A stretch of DNA of 41,926 bases from IMG/VR virus record IMGVR_UViG_3300010160_000090, positions 1 to 41,926 of that record. The stretch is one strand, 5' to 3'. A program made the position numbers and the translations under genes. How positions within the stretch are numbered: the stretch's first letter is position 1; each line of letters begins with the position of its first letter. Below the pieces are notes generated by a model. The model saw only the letters and a list, made by a program, of their open reading frames with translations, had not been told where the DNA came from and searched no databases. Positions 29,185 through 36,608 of this stretch are shown piece after piece. The DNA comes from a virus.

Positions 29185-29612
29185 TATAAGGTTGATTTAT
29201 TTTCTAAGGCTGGTTCACCATATTCCATTAACTTTTATTTGCATTGCGCTAAGTCGTGAAGTGTGTATCGCTCGCCGTTTTGATTTCTCTAACGGGTCTT
29301 GAATATCTAGTGCCTAATTTGTTTGTAGTGGCTCCTCACCTCTACAAGTAACCGAACGTCGTGTAACAGTTCGGCTTGGCGTTTTGATATTGGTATCGCG
29401 CTTCTGACTTTAGGTACTTGGTACCGTGCGGTGCTTTATTTTGTTTGGAACCGTTACTTGTAAAAGTTATCCGTTTGTCTTTACCTAAACTTGCTGGTGA
29501 CTTGTGGGGTTTTTACTTTGTCGGCTGGTTACGTGTTGAGAACTTTCCAAGATTTACTTCTTGGATTCTCTTGCCTTCTCTATTTAATTTAATTAGATTT
29601 ACTTTCTATCAC

Positions 29613-29650
29613 CCGATTTAATTCCCTTGGGATTTAAATGATTAAATCGG
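29613..29650. repeat. Hairpin B with CCCTTGGGA loop
   Basis: CCGATTTAAT (29613-29622) pairs with ATTAAATCGG (29641-29650) over 10 bp. The loop contains TTCCCTTGGGA, which recurs in the hairpin 70 bases further on. The shared loop with different stems suggests conserved RNA structure or a paired protein-binding site. Confidence 0.6.
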
Positions 29651-29692
29651 TTCACTAGTTTTGTAAACTAATCTTTGGCTTTTTTCTCTTCT

Positions 29693-29721
29693 GGTTCGCT
29701 TCCCTTGGGAATACCCGAACC
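29693..29721. repeat. Hairpin A with CCCTTGGGA loop
   Basis: GGTTCG (29693-29698) pairs with CGAACC (29716-29721). Between them TTCCCTTGGGA (29700-29710) can form its own small stem. It has the same loop motif as hairpin B and the same orientation. Confidence 0.55.
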
Positions 29722-29743
29722 GCGAGTGCCATATTAATTTGTA

Positions 29744-29772
29744 GTATTAACATTACCCCTAAAGTGTTACAA
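29744..29772 (-). promoter_or_regulatory. Weak candidate leftward promoter
   Basis: Minus strand: TTGTAA (29767-29772), a 17-base spacer, then TAATAC (29744-29749) preceded by TG. This is a sigma70-like layout of modest quality in the right place to drive the early operon. Other promoters in this region cannot be excluded. Confidence 0.28.
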
Positions 29773-29976
29773 ATACCAATACCGTTTATACCCCTTATTA
29801 GGGCGAGCCGTGAGCCTCAGTAAAGGGGCATATAAGCCTGTATGAGCCTGATAGGGGCAGGAAGTAGGTTCTTAGACCCCCAGACCCTTACGGGCATAAA
29901 AAATCAAGCAAAACAGATTTTTTTTGTTAACCTTAAAAAATTAAACACGCGCACGTTAAGCACATAATAAATTTAA

Positions 29977-30007
29977 TTGCGTTAATACCGTGTAACTCAT
30001 TTACAAT
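29977..30007 (+). promoter_or_regulatory. Candidate promoter of a leaderless rightward gene
   Basis: TACAAT (30002-30007) lies exactly six bases before the ATG at 30014. Transcription would then start at or next to the A of the start codon, giving an mRNA without a leader. TTGCGT (29977-29982) is a possible -35 with a long 19-base spacer. No ribosome-binding sequence is present before the ATG, in line with leaderless translation, common in actinobacteria. Confidence 0.5.
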
Positions 30008-30013
30008 AGCGCT

Positions 30014-30226
30014 ATGGCTTATTCATCTGTGGAAATGCGTTGCGGTGGTTTGGTTATTGCCGTTGGTACTGAACTTGCTTATCCAGACGCTATGGACGAT
30101 TTATGTGCGCGCACATTAAATCTATTTCGTGAAGGTGCGGCTACAGCAAAAGAAAATGATATTGATATTTCTAATATGCGATTAATCACTACCGATTATG
30201 GTGATGAATTAGAAGATGATGACTAA
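30014..30226 (+). CDS. Only rightward gene; small hypothetical protein
   Basis: 70 residues: SSVEMRCGGLVIAVGTELAY, then DDLCARTLNLFREGAATAKE and a strongly acidic end (GDELEDDD). Separate promoter and opposite direction suggest a regulatory or early role. It converges on the leftward nuclease-like gene, and the two overlap by four bases at their 3' ends. No family is recognised. The codon-level pattern and the promoter fit support a real gene. Confidence 0.65.
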   Translation: MAYSSVEMRCGGLVIAVGTELAYPDAMDDLCARTLNLFREGAATAKENDIDISNMRLITTDYGDELEDDD

Positions 30227-30603
30227 GCAAACTTTTTTCCATCTGTAACGTTTAAATAACCAACAGTTTTTTGTTTCAAGTTTGTATTTTCAAATTCCGT
30301 AGTAGTAGGAAGTTCTTTCATTTCCCACCTCATAGTAAATTTTCTTAAACTGAATCCCCATATACCATTCGGCGTTGAACAAATATAAACAGGAATCATA
30401 TCCATAATTTGTGCTTGGTTTATTAACCTGTCATATTTGGATTTTTCTATTAACAATTTATCGTAATGTGTCTTACGACATTTCAACTCGATATACATAT
30501 TTTGAGATAACGACAAACAATCATAAGGAGAAAATAAATCACCAGACATTATCAAATCTGGATATAACACTTCTAAAAACTTAAATAAACTTTCTTCATT
30601 CAA
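30223..30603 (-). CDS. PD-(D/E)XK-like nuclease candidate
   Basis: 126 residues. FSPYDCLSLSQNMYIELKCRK contains an Asp followed by E39-L-K41, the D...ExK pattern of this fold, then a helix with HYDKLLIEKSKYDRL and the strand MIPVYICSTPNG. It could be a small Holliday junction resolvase or repair nuclease. It is the last gene of the leftward late operon, ends in TAG and overlaps the convergent gene. The family call rests on a short motif. Confidence 0.55.
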   Translation of the reverse strand: MNEESLFKFLEVLYPDLIMSGDLFSPYDCLSLSQNMYIELKCRKTHYDKLLIEKSKYDRLINQAQIMDMIPVYICSTPNGIWGFSLRKFTMRWEMKELPTTTEFENTNLKQKTVGYLNVTDGKKFA

Positions 30604-31638
30604 TTAATCTAACCAAACTTTATAACTTGCGGTGACTCTACCTTTAACTGGGTCAATAAAATGTAATCGTTGTGAGGGTGTAGCACTAGCGGCAAGATGA
30701 ACTCCTGCGTAACGGTTATCAGATTCAGTTGAACCAGTTTGATAAACAGAACCTAATCCATTTGCCATAGCCCATTCTGCGTGAGTGTGATAGTGACCAA
30801 TGTAAACATCTCTAAATTCCCAAGCATAAGCACCAGAACGCCAACGGTTTGCGTGTTGAACTATTGCGCCAGGACTAGCAAAACCATTTCTTCCCACTTC
30901 GTCTCCGTGAATTAATAGCGCTTTGTAATTTCCTATTTCAACTCTTTGTATATCTTCTGGGCAATCTTGCCAAGTCAAACGCGTTTCTTTATTAAGTAAT
31001 TGTTTTGCTAATTCGTAACACATACGGTCAAAATTATCGCTACGTGGAACGTTGTCACGTTTGCTTCCTATACGTCCGTGATTTCCCCACTCAGGAACTA
31101 CTGTTACTTTTTTATAATTAGCAAGAGCATAACGAACTACATCTGTAACTAACCTTGAAACATTTACGTATTGTTCAAATAACGTCGAATCAATTTCAAA
31201 GGCTTGTCCTGGAAAATTAAATAAGCCTTCAATCATATCGCCACCAAACATAATTGTTACGTCATTAACGGGGTGGTCTGCTCTTTGTATATTAGTAATA
31301 GCAATAGCCTTACTACAAAATTCCATTACGCGTCTTTCCATAATTTTAGAATCGTATGAAGTTGTTTTTTTAGCGCCTTGCCAATCCGTTAAATGCCATA
31401 ACGATACTTCTGCTTTCTTACTTCCTTTAGAAAAAACTGGTTCTGGAACATTATTAATAGGTCCACTAGATAACATAGCGTCGAACGCCGCATTGTGAGT
31501 TGCTTCTACTAATTCGTCAACTTTATGTTTTGTTTCCATTAATTTCTTTTGCGTACGCATTAATGCTTTACGTAGTTCTAAAACGTCAGAAGATTCTATG
31601 CCTTCTGGTAAGTCTGAAAATTGTTTATCAAGACTCAT
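30604..31638 (-). CDS. Calcineurin-like metallophosphoesterase
   Basis: 344 residues. The metal-binding motifs appear in order: TDWQG (84-88, with Gln in place of the usual His), GGDMIEG (132-138), GNHGR (185-189), IHGDE (243-247) and GHYHTH (281-286). A coiled-coil N-terminus (EALRK-like, RTQKKLMETKHKVDELV) precedes the catalytic domain. Such enzymes cut phosphodiester bonds in nucleic acids or nucleotides and are frequent in actinophages. Its place past the lysis genes and next to a nuclease candidate suggests work on DNA. It overlaps the DUF6378 gene by 11 bases. Confidence 0.85.
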   Translation of the reverse strand: MSLDKQFSDLPEGIESSDVLELRKALMRTQKKLMETKHKVDELVEATHNAAFDAMLSSGPINNVPEPVFSKGSKKAEVSLWHLTDWQGAKKTTSYDSKIMERRVMEFCSKAIAITNIQRADHPVNDVTIMFGGDMIEGLFNFPGQAFEIDSTLFEQYVNVSRLVTDVVRYALANYKKVTVVPEWGNHGRIGSKRDNVPRSDNFDRMCYELAKQLLNKETRLTWQDCPEDIQRVEIGNYKALLIHGDEVGRNGFASPGAIVQHANRWRSGAYAWEFRDVYIGHYHTHAEWAMANGLGSVYQTGSTESDNRYAGVHLAASATPSQRLHFIDPVKGRVTASYKVWLD

Positions 31639-31891
31639 TATTTACCGCTATTTTTAAACCGTGTTCTATGTAGCCTTGTTTATCTATCCAAGAATCAATA
31701 TGTAAACCATTATTAAATAACCTTACAGTTTTAAGGCTATCCATAAGCAAAGCCACTTGATAAGCAGGAATAGGTTTTATACCAAGTAACGTTCCCCAAA
31801 TAATCCCTATAGTTGTAAAATTGGGTTCTGCGTCGCCATATTGTTCTTGGCGTTTGTTTAAAATTCCTTTTAAAGTTTCGGACAAGGGCAA
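31628..31891 (-). CDS. DUF6378-type protein
   Basis: About 87 residues. ILNKRQEQYGDAEPNFTTIG, IWGTLLGIKPIPAYQVAL, then MDSLKTVRLFNNGLHIDSWIDKQGY match the DUF6378 family of phage proteins, possibly related to MazG-like nucleotide hydrolases. The start codon is TTG with GAAGGGGAAC just before it. It overlaps the upstream small gene by 22 bases. Confidence 0.75.
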   Translation of the reverse strand: MPLSETLKGILNKRQEQYGDAEPNFTTIGIIWGTLLGIKPIPAYQVALLMDSLKTVRLFNNGLHIDSWIDKQGYIEHGLKIAVNNES

Positions 31892-32109
31892 GTTCCCCTT
31901 CTATGTGCAGAAAGAGATTCGTTGCTTGTTTTATAACCTTCATTTCTTAACGCTCTCATAATGATATTTAATGAGTAGCCTTTTTCCCAAGCGTTATCTA
32001 TTGCTTTTTTATCTTCTGGAAGAAGTGAATCGTAAAGTATTTTATATGGACAACGTAAATTAGGTGTACGTAATACTCTTAACATATCTATTGCTTCTGA
32101 TAGCGCCAT
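31870..32109 (-). CDS. Small putative DNA-binding protein
   Basis: About 79 residues from the ATG at 32109, chosen because GGAGG stands eight bases ahead. An ATG 15 bases earlier overlaps that site. LRCPYKILYDSLLPEDKKAI, YSLNIIMRALRNEGYKTSNE and SAHRRGTCPCPKL look like a helix-turn-helix with a C-terminal Cys pair, as in small phage regulators. The function is not established. Confidence 0.62.
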   Translation of the reverse strand: MALSEAIDMLRVLRTPNLRCPYKILYDSLLPEDKKAIDNAWEKGYSLNIIMRALRNEGYKTSNESLSAHRRGTCPCPKL

Positions 32110-32148
32110 TTGTTTTGCCTCCAAGGATAATGATAGCCCATAATTTTA

Positions 32149-32241
32149 TCAATAAAGGCATATACCTATATTATCTAAATCATCAATAGCGTCATCTATA
32201 TCTCGAAACAAAGGAATTAAATCACTAACAAATGTATCCAT
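32149..32241 (-). CDS. Tiny acidic peptide
   Basis: 30 residues: MDTFVSDLIPLFRDIDDAID, then DLDNIGICLY. Acidic and helical. TTAAGG lies a few bases before the ATG. It lies between a hairpin and the next gene. It may be real but is too short for firm support. Confidence 0.45.
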   Translation of the reverse strand: MDTFVSDLIPLFRDIDDAIDDLDNIGICLY

Positions 32242-32267
32242 TTTGTTAACCTTAACTTAATGCTTTA

Positions 32268-32304
32268 CTTGGGTGGAATAACTTCCCCGATTATGCCACC
32301 CAAG
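32268..32304 (-). terminator. Hairpin after the holin-like gene
   Basis: CTTGGGTGG (32268-32276) pairs with CCACCCAAG (32296-32304) around a 19-base loop. It lies seven bases past the stop of the holin-like gene. The U run is poor, so termination may be partial. It separates lysis genes from the nuclease/phosphoesterase set. Confidence 0.5.
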
Positions 32305-32310
32305 CAAACG

Positions 32311-32553
32311 CTATTTAGTTTTTTTAGAAACTGACGTAAGTTTCGTTTCTACTATACCAGCGACTATGCCAAACGCAGAATCTTTAGGATTTAATGCACG
32401 AATAGCAACTGGCACTACGGCGGATAATCCAGCACAAATTATTGCTTTCCAATCCGTTAATCCTGCTGTATAAACTGCTAACCCTGCCGCAATAAAACTT
32501 CTTAGATAAGAAGCAAGTGCCGCTTTCAATCCATCAATCATTTTTTTATCCAT
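32311..32553 (-). CDS. Putative holin (r1t-like)
   Basis: 80 residues. SYLRSFIAAGLAVYTAGLTD and WKAIICAGLSAVVPVAIRALN are two hydrophobic stretches with a basic tail (TSVSKKTK) and an ALNPKDSAFG motif, as in small phage holins of the r1t type. It directly follows the CHAP endolysin gene. Holins open the membrane at the end of infection. Three other small membrane proteins nearby are rivals for this role. Confidence 0.7.
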   Translation of the reverse strand: MDKKMIDGLKAALASYLRSFIAAGLAVYTAGLTDWKAIICAGLSAVVPVAIRALNPKDSAFGIVAGIVETKLTSVSKKTK

Positions 32554-32563
32554 AACTATCTCC

Positions 32564-33037
32564 TTAATTGGACCATTTTGGACGTACAGCCATTCTGACT
32601 GTACTAGGTGCGCGGTGTTTTAAATAAACTCCATCACCGTTTGCTTGCGAACCTTTTGAATCACCAGCAGTATTACCTTCGACAGTATCAATCAAATGAG
32701 TATGTGCGTTATAACCTAACGCTATGCCCGTATGAATTGATTTGCCTTCTTTATTAAAATCAAATAAAAGAATATCACCACGTTCTACTTGTTCTACAGG
32801 TATATTCATTTTATTTTTCTCAGCCCACGCTTCAAAAGATTCGCAACCAGCAAATCCTTTAGGCGACTGTTTAATCAAACTAATAGCGCCAGCCTGATTA
32901 AAACACCACGAAACAAACATAGCGCACCAAGGTTGCCCGTCTAATCCATACCATTTACCATATTTAGTTTTATTTACTGGTAATTCAGTTGTACCAATTT
33001 CTGCCTTAGCAATCGTTACTACTTCATTACGATTCAT
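32564..33037 (-). CDS. CHAP-domain endolysin
   Basis: 157 residues from the ATG at 33037, which has AAAGGAATCA in front. An upstream start is possible but overlaps the preceding gene. TTELPVNKTKYGKWYG, then QPWCAMFVSWCFNQAG with catalytic Cys38, GDILLFDFNKEGKSIHTGIA with His101 and a later Glu-Gly-Asn (119-121) make up the CHAP amidase/peptidase triad. It should cut peptidoglycan cross-links. No separate cell-wall binding domain and no signal peptide are visible, so holin-dependent release is expected. Confidence 0.85.
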   Translation of the reverse strand: MNRNEVVTIAKAEIGTTELPVNKTKYGKWYGLDGQPWCAMFVSWCFNQAGAISLIKQSPKGFAGCESFEAWAEKNKMNIPVEQVERGDILLFDFNKEGKSIHTGIALGYNAHTHLIDTVEGNTAGDSKGSQANGDGVYLKHRAPSTVRMAVRPKWSN

Positions 33038-33287
33038 TTGATTCCTTTGGTTTATTTCTTTTGTCCACCTTGGCAAAAGCGTCATTAATCTCTTGCGTAG
33101 TTAATTTGCCATCTTCTAAAAAGAATCTGGCAAGTGCTTCTACAACAGTAGCAACTCCAAGTGTACCTGCTAATACCACCGCTTTGAGTGTACTGATACC
33201 AACTAAAGCACCAGCACCTATAACGGATAAACCAGACGCGGCAAATACCGCAACGATACGCATAATTATATTTTTAACGTTTTTCAT
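33027..33287 (-). CDS. Small membrane protein, holin-like
   Basis: 86 residues. IIMRIVAVFAASGLSVIGAG and STLKAVVLAGTLGVATVVEAL are hydrophobic. The C-terminal part (EDGKLTTQEINDAFAKVDK) is soluble and charged. The arrangement fits holins of actinophage lysis cassettes. It overlaps the endolysin start by 11 bases. Together with the neighbouring two-segment protein it may form a holin/antiholin pair. Confidence 0.65.
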   Translation of the reverse strand: MKNVKNIIMRIVAVFAASGLSVIGAGALVGISTLKAVVLAGTLGVATVVEALARFFLEDGKLTTQEINDAFAKVDKRNKPKESNES

Positions 33288-33436
33288 TCTTCATCTTTCG
33301 GATTGCGAAAACGATATGTTACAGCCCAAACAAAAAGAGTAATCCATATTGCTAGACCAACAACTTGTTTGGCGCTACCATCTAAAACTACCCAAGCAAT
33401 AAACATACCTAAAACTGTCCAAAGTTGGTCAATCAT
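33284..33436 (-). CDS. Small two-helix membrane protein
   Basis: 50 residues. LWTVLGMFIAWVVLDG and VVGLAIWITLFVWAVTY are transmembrane segments with a short loop, ending in RFRNPKDEE. The stop overlaps the next ATG (ATGA). It is a candidate holin or antiholin because it precedes another membrane protein and the CHAP endolysin. Confidence 0.65.
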   Translation of the reverse strand: MIDQLWTVLGMFIAWVVLDGSAKQVVGLAIWITLFVWAVTYRFRNPKDEE

Positions 33437-33450
33437 ATCTCTTAATATCT

Positions 33451-35067
33451 TCAAGGTTTTCTTCTCCTTACTGACTCTTTACCGACAGCACCACCACCGC
33501 CAGACTTAGGACTACTAGAAGGTGTTCTAGTAGTAGTTGTGCCTACTGCGTTTATTGCGGCACCTGCCGCAATAACAGTTGCTACAACTGCCTTGGTTGA
33601 TTCCGTTCTTTCTTCTGTACTCATATCAGCGCCGATATTTGATAACGCTGTAATTGCTTCTGCTGGATTACTGAAAATAGTACTAACTAATTCTATTGGA
33701 TTATCAAGAAGAATTAATGCTGTTGCTATTTCTGCGGTAATAGTTACTTCATTACCATTTTCATCTTCTCTAATTGTAACGGGTTGTTCAGGTGGTAAAT
33801 CTGCGTATGTTAAACCTGCGTCAGCAATAGTTTGCGCTGTAATTGGTTCTCCATTTGCGTTACTTATTAAAGAATCAATTACAACCGTTTTTTCTTCTAA
33901 CGTTAACACGCCGTCAGCCAAAGCGTTATTTATAACTTCTTCTGTTGTTGGCGGTGTTTCTTCTACAGGCATAGGTTCTGGTAACGGTTCTTCAATAGGA
34001 AGTTCTTCAATAGGTAATTCTTCAATAGGAAGTTCTTCAATAGGAAGTTCTTCAATAGGAAGTTCTTCTATCGGTGGCAATTCAATAATAGGTTCTTCTG
34101 GCGGTGGTATTTCAATAATCGGAATGTCATCTATCGGCAAAATGTCATCTATTGGGGGAAGTTCATCATCAACAGGCGGAAGCGGTGGTAATTCTTCTAT
34201 TGGTATGTCAATAATAATTATAGGTGGGTCTGGTATTGCTACAGGGGGCGGTTCGTATGTAGGAATTAAAATTGGCGGTGGAGTTGGTTGTGGCGGTGGA
34301 GTTGGTTGTGGCGGTGGAGTTGGTTCTGGCGTTGGAGTTAACGTTGGAGTTGGTGTTGGCGTTGAAGTTGGTTCTGGTGTTGGTTCTGGTGTTGGTTCTG
34401 GTGTTGGCGTTGGTTCACCAGGAGCAGGTGGAATTATTTCTACTTGTATTACACCTGCTTGTTCCAAAGTTACTATTTCGCCAGTAGGCAATCTTGCGCC
34501 AGTACGAGTTCCATCTGGAAGATTATCAACAAGATAAGTAATACTCAGCGTTGTATCTGGATTAATAATTGCTGTAGTAATAATTGTAGTAAGTGTGGGT
34601 GTGTTTTGATTTCCATACGGTCTTGCTGTTAAATCAATTTGAAATCCTTCAACGCTAGTTGTAATAATAAAATGTTCATCAGGGTATTGAGATGGGTAAG
34701 CAACCCAATCTTGACTTCCTATAGATAGAGATGGCGTATTTGGATATGTCCAGTATGTTCCGTCAGGATTACCAAAAGTAATTACAGAATTAGTTGTAGC
34801 GTAAATGGCTTGGTATGTAACGCCAGCAAAAATAATACTGCTAGGCACAGCAACTCGATAAGAGATATCATCTCCACCGCAAGTTACTTGTGTTGTTACA
34901 GTAACAGTTCCGCTTTCATCAACCGCAGGTGGATTATTTATAGCGTTATTATTAGCCTGATTGGAATTTATGCAATCAGCGTAGGCTGGTTCAGAAAATA
35001 ATAAAGGAAAACACGATATTGAAACAATTAATAATATTGAGCCAAATAAATGAAACGCTTTTTTCAA
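33451..35067 (-). CDS. Secreted proline-rich surface-like protein with tandem repeats
   Basis: 538 residues. A signal peptide (MKKAFHLFGSILLIVSISCF, cleavage near AYA) is followed by a Cys-containing beta domain (about 35-205), a long Pro/Thr/Glu repeat region (TPEPTPEP, then PPPQPTPPPQ and many PIEELP units, to about residue 370) and a C-terminal domain (VLTLEEKTVVIDSL, TIREDENGNEVTITAEI) that ends in a hydrophobic segment (VVATVIAAGAAINAVG) and a basic RRRKP. It looks like a cell-surface protein made by the infected host or an unusual virion adhesin. It lies between tail genes and the lysis cassette. Its function is unknown. Confidence 0.75.
   Translation of the reverse strand: MKKAFHLFGSILLIVSISCFPLLFSEPAYADCINSNQANNNAINNPPAVDESGTVTVTTQVTCGGDDISYRVAVPSSIIFAGVTYQAIYATTNSVITFGNPDGTYWTYPNTPSLSIGSQDWVAYPSQYPDEHFIITTSVEGFQIDLTARPYGNQNTPTLTTIITTAIINPDTTLSITYLVDNLPDGTRTGARLPTGEIVTLEQAGVIQVEIIPPAPGEPTPTPEPTPEPTPEPTSTPTPTPTLTPTPEPTPPPQPTPPPQPTPPPILIPTYEPPPVAIPDPPIIIIDIPIEELPPLPPVDDELPPIDDILPIDDIPIIEIPPPEEPIIELPPIEELPIEELPIEELPIEELPIEELPIEEPLPEPMPVEETPPTTEEVINNALADGVLTLEEKTVVIDSLISNANGEPITAQTIADAGLTYADLPPEQPVTIREDENGNEVTITAEIATALILLDNPIELVSTIFSNPAEAITALSNIGADMSTEERTESTKAVVATVIAAGAAINAVGTTTTRTPSSSPKSGGGGAVGKESVRRRKP
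33987..34075 (-). repeat. 15-base tandem repeat encoding PIEEL units
   Basis: The plus-strand unit is TTCTTCAATAGGAAG, present about six times with small changes. It stays in frame, so copy number changes would lengthen or shorten the PIEEL stalk of the secreted protein. Confidence 0.85.
34274..34405 (-). repeat. 18-base and 12-base tandem repeats encoding Pro-rich stalk
   Basis: Three copies of GGCGGTGGAGTTGGTTGT (34274-34327, the last with one change) and three of GGTTCTGGTGTT (34370-34405) on the plus strand. Both are in frame and encode PTPPPQ and PEPT-type units of the secreted protein. Confidence 0.85.
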
Positions 35068-35069
35068 AA

Positions 35070-35264
35070 TTATTTTTCCGCTATTAATTTATACAGTTCA
35101 TCTATTCGTTGCTCCATACGATTTATAGAATCTTTTATTGAACTGCCACCGTTAGGCTTTAATTCCATAAGATAATGAGTTGTAAGAAATTTAACTGCTA
35201 CGGATAAAGCGCCTAATAAAGTAGAAATTGCTACGGCTATTCCAGCCCAATCTAAAGCAGTCAT
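35070..35264 (-). CDS. Small membrane protein with C-terminal coiled coil
   Basis: 64 residues. A transmembrane segment (WAGIAVAISTLLGALSVAV) is followed by a soluble coil (KDSINRMEQRIDELYKLI). This topology resembles small phage holins or DUF2746-like proteins, and it lies just past the tail genes. It could be part of lysis control. No catalytic motif is seen. Confidence 0.65.
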   Translation of the reverse strand: MTALDWAGIAVAISTLLGALSVAVKFLTTHYLMELKPNGGSSIKDSINRMEQRIDELYKLIAEK

Positions 35265-35277
35265 TTGTGAACCTTTG

Positions 35278-35493
35278 TTAAGTCCAAGTCAAAACGCGAA
35301 CAGTTCCATTTGCGTCAACTATCTTGGCAAGATTAGTGGTGGTATTCAACCACGCGTCACCTTTGCGTGGATTTGTCGGGTCTGATGATACATTAGGAAA
35401 AGTAAAACGTACAGCAGTTTCTAATTTACGCAAACGCGAGTCTAAATCAGAAAACATATCATAAAGATTTGGCGTTAAATTTATGTAACCCAT
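35278..35493 (-). CDS. Small tail/fibre-associated protein
   Basis: 71 residues. A short coil (MFSDLDSRLRKLETAVRF) is followed by DPTNPRKGDAWLNTTTNLAK and ANGTVRVLTW. The PxNPxxGDAWLNTTT pattern is frequent at phage tail fibre or baseplate ends. Its ATG overlaps the stop of the hub gene. A role at the tail tip is likely from motif and place. Confidence 0.65.
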   Translation of the reverse strand: MGYINLTPNLYDMFSDLDSRLRKLETAVRFTFPNVSSDPTNPRKGDAWLNTTTNLAKIVDANGTVRVLTWT

Positions 35494-36608
35494 TACACTC
35501 CCGTTCCTGTAGTTAAAGTTAATGTTACTCGTTCTGGTCCATTTTCACCTGGGGATACGTTAAACGCAACAATTCTATAAGTGGAGTCAAGTTGCGTAGG
35601 GAATCTTGAATCTAAAATACGAACGCGAACGTCATCACCAATTTCGTAATTTCCAAACACAGGGTCAACGTAAGGTGGAGCAATAATTTTAAGAGTGGTT
35701 GGCGGATAAGAAACGGCAGTTATTTGCGCCCCTGCTAAATTTGCCAATAACGTTGCGTCTGTGATATCAGAATAATTTGCTTGTTCTTCTAATAACGGCC
35801 AACCAGCAACTAATTTTGCTGTATCGGTAGCGGTAGCAATAAGTTTTCCTTCATTACTTCCAGCGCCAATCGCATAGATAGTATTAGCGGCAATAGAACC
35901 ATCTTCGGGATAATTGTATTCAATTATGTTTCCAGCAGGTAATTCAAATACTGGTATCGTGGCTGATGAACTTGAATATGTTGTACCTGCCCTTGGGTAA
36001 TAAGTATTAAATGATTTTGTTGGGTTTCCGCCACCATCATAATAAACACTAATTTCAAAATCAAACCCTGAACTTTGTTTTGATAAATCTTGAATCGCAC
36101 TTAAAACAGTTTTTAATTCATAAGAATAATAAGTGCGAGATACAAGAACGCCAGAAACAATAGTAGAACCAGAATCTTGATTGTAAAGAAGTCCTATGTT
36201 ACCACCTGTAGCACTAGAAGCATTTAACATTATAGTTTGCGCTATTTGTAGTTGGTCTATATTTGTAAAAACATCTGTAGAAATAATTCTTCTGCGTTCA
36301 TAATAAGAAAGAAATTCACGCGCTTGTAACGTAAGCGTTTGTGATGACGAATCATAATCACGGCTCCAAAGTACGCCACCCCAAACTAAAATACCGTCAC
36401 GGTCAACATAAATAGCAGTTCTTCCAGGAATAGTAGAATTTTCTATATTTAAACCTTCTGCGTCAACGCCAGATAAAAGTAAATGCCCTGTAAAATTTCC
36501 TGCTGAATTAAGTTGTTGTGTAAAATTAACGTTAGTTATAGGCAACTCGCCAAGAATACTATTTGTTAAAAGGTCGGCAAATAAATACCTATATGTTGTT
36601 GCTGTCAT
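35493..36608 (-). CDS. Minor tail protein (baseplate hub-like)
   Basis: 371 residues. ILGELPITNVNFTQQLNSAG, then STIPGRTAIYVDRDGILVWGG, LQAREFLSYYERRRI and a late YEIGDDVRVRILD..., followed by AFNVSPGENGPERVTLTL. This is the pattern of actinophage minor tail proteins related to gp27-type hubs that close the tail tube. No peptidase motif is seen. It belongs to the run of tail tip genes downstream of the distal tail protein and starts with an overlap to the preceding small gene. Confidence 0.75.
   Translation of the reverse strand: MTATTYRYLFADLLTNSILGELPITNVNFTQQLNSAGNFTGHLLLSGVDAEGLNIENSTIPGRTAIYVDRDGILVWGGVLWSRDYDSSSQTLTLQAREFLSYYERRRIISTDVFTNIDQLQIAQTIMLNASSATGGNIGLLYNQDSGSTIVSGVLVSRTYYSYELKTVLSAIQDLSKQSSGFDFEISVYYDGGGNPTKSFNTYYPRAGTTYSSSSATIPVFELPAGNIIEYNYPEDGSIAANTIYAIGAGSNEGKLIATATDTAKLVAGWPLLEEQANYSDITDATLLANLAGAQITAVSYPPTTLKIIAPPYVDPVFGNYEIGDDVRVRILDSRFPTQLDSTYRIVAFNVSPGENGPERVTLTLTTGTGV

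Larger units (their letters stand above)
29184..30013. other. Long intergenic control region between early operon and rightward gene
   Basis: About 830 bases without a convincing gene. It holds a decayed relative of the ribozyme leader (29310-29375: the TAGTGGCT block followed by a CCGAAC/GTTCGG-type hairpin). Two hairpins have the shared loop motif TTCCCTTGGGA (29613-29650 and 29693-29721). There is also a GC-rich patch with repeated GAGCC/AGCCTG units (29800-29890) and an AT-rich stretch with an AAAAAATC/GATTTTTT pair (29908-29940). Early promoters and possibly the replication origin are expected here. The exact sites cannot be fixed from sequence alone. Confidence 0.6.

Noticed and set aside
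29217-29318. Possible leftward short frames in the leader (around MEYGEPALENK and a THFTT-ending frame)
   Set aside because: One overlaps ribozyme 3 and lacks a ribosome site; the other has no start codon. Not supported as genes.
29418-29621. Rightward 67-residue open frame in the control region
   Set aside because: No ribosome site or promoter fit, composition unlike the other proteins, and it overlaps the hairpin region; probably chance.
29908-29940. AT-only inverted repeat AAAAAATC/GATTTTTT as terminator
   Set aside because: Stem is short and AT-only and lies upstream of promoters rather than after a gene; left as part of the control region.
33539-34537. 332-residue rightward frame opposite the secreted repeat protein
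   Set aside because: A by-product of the Pro/Glu repeats on the other strand (Gly/Ser/Ile runs); not a gene.
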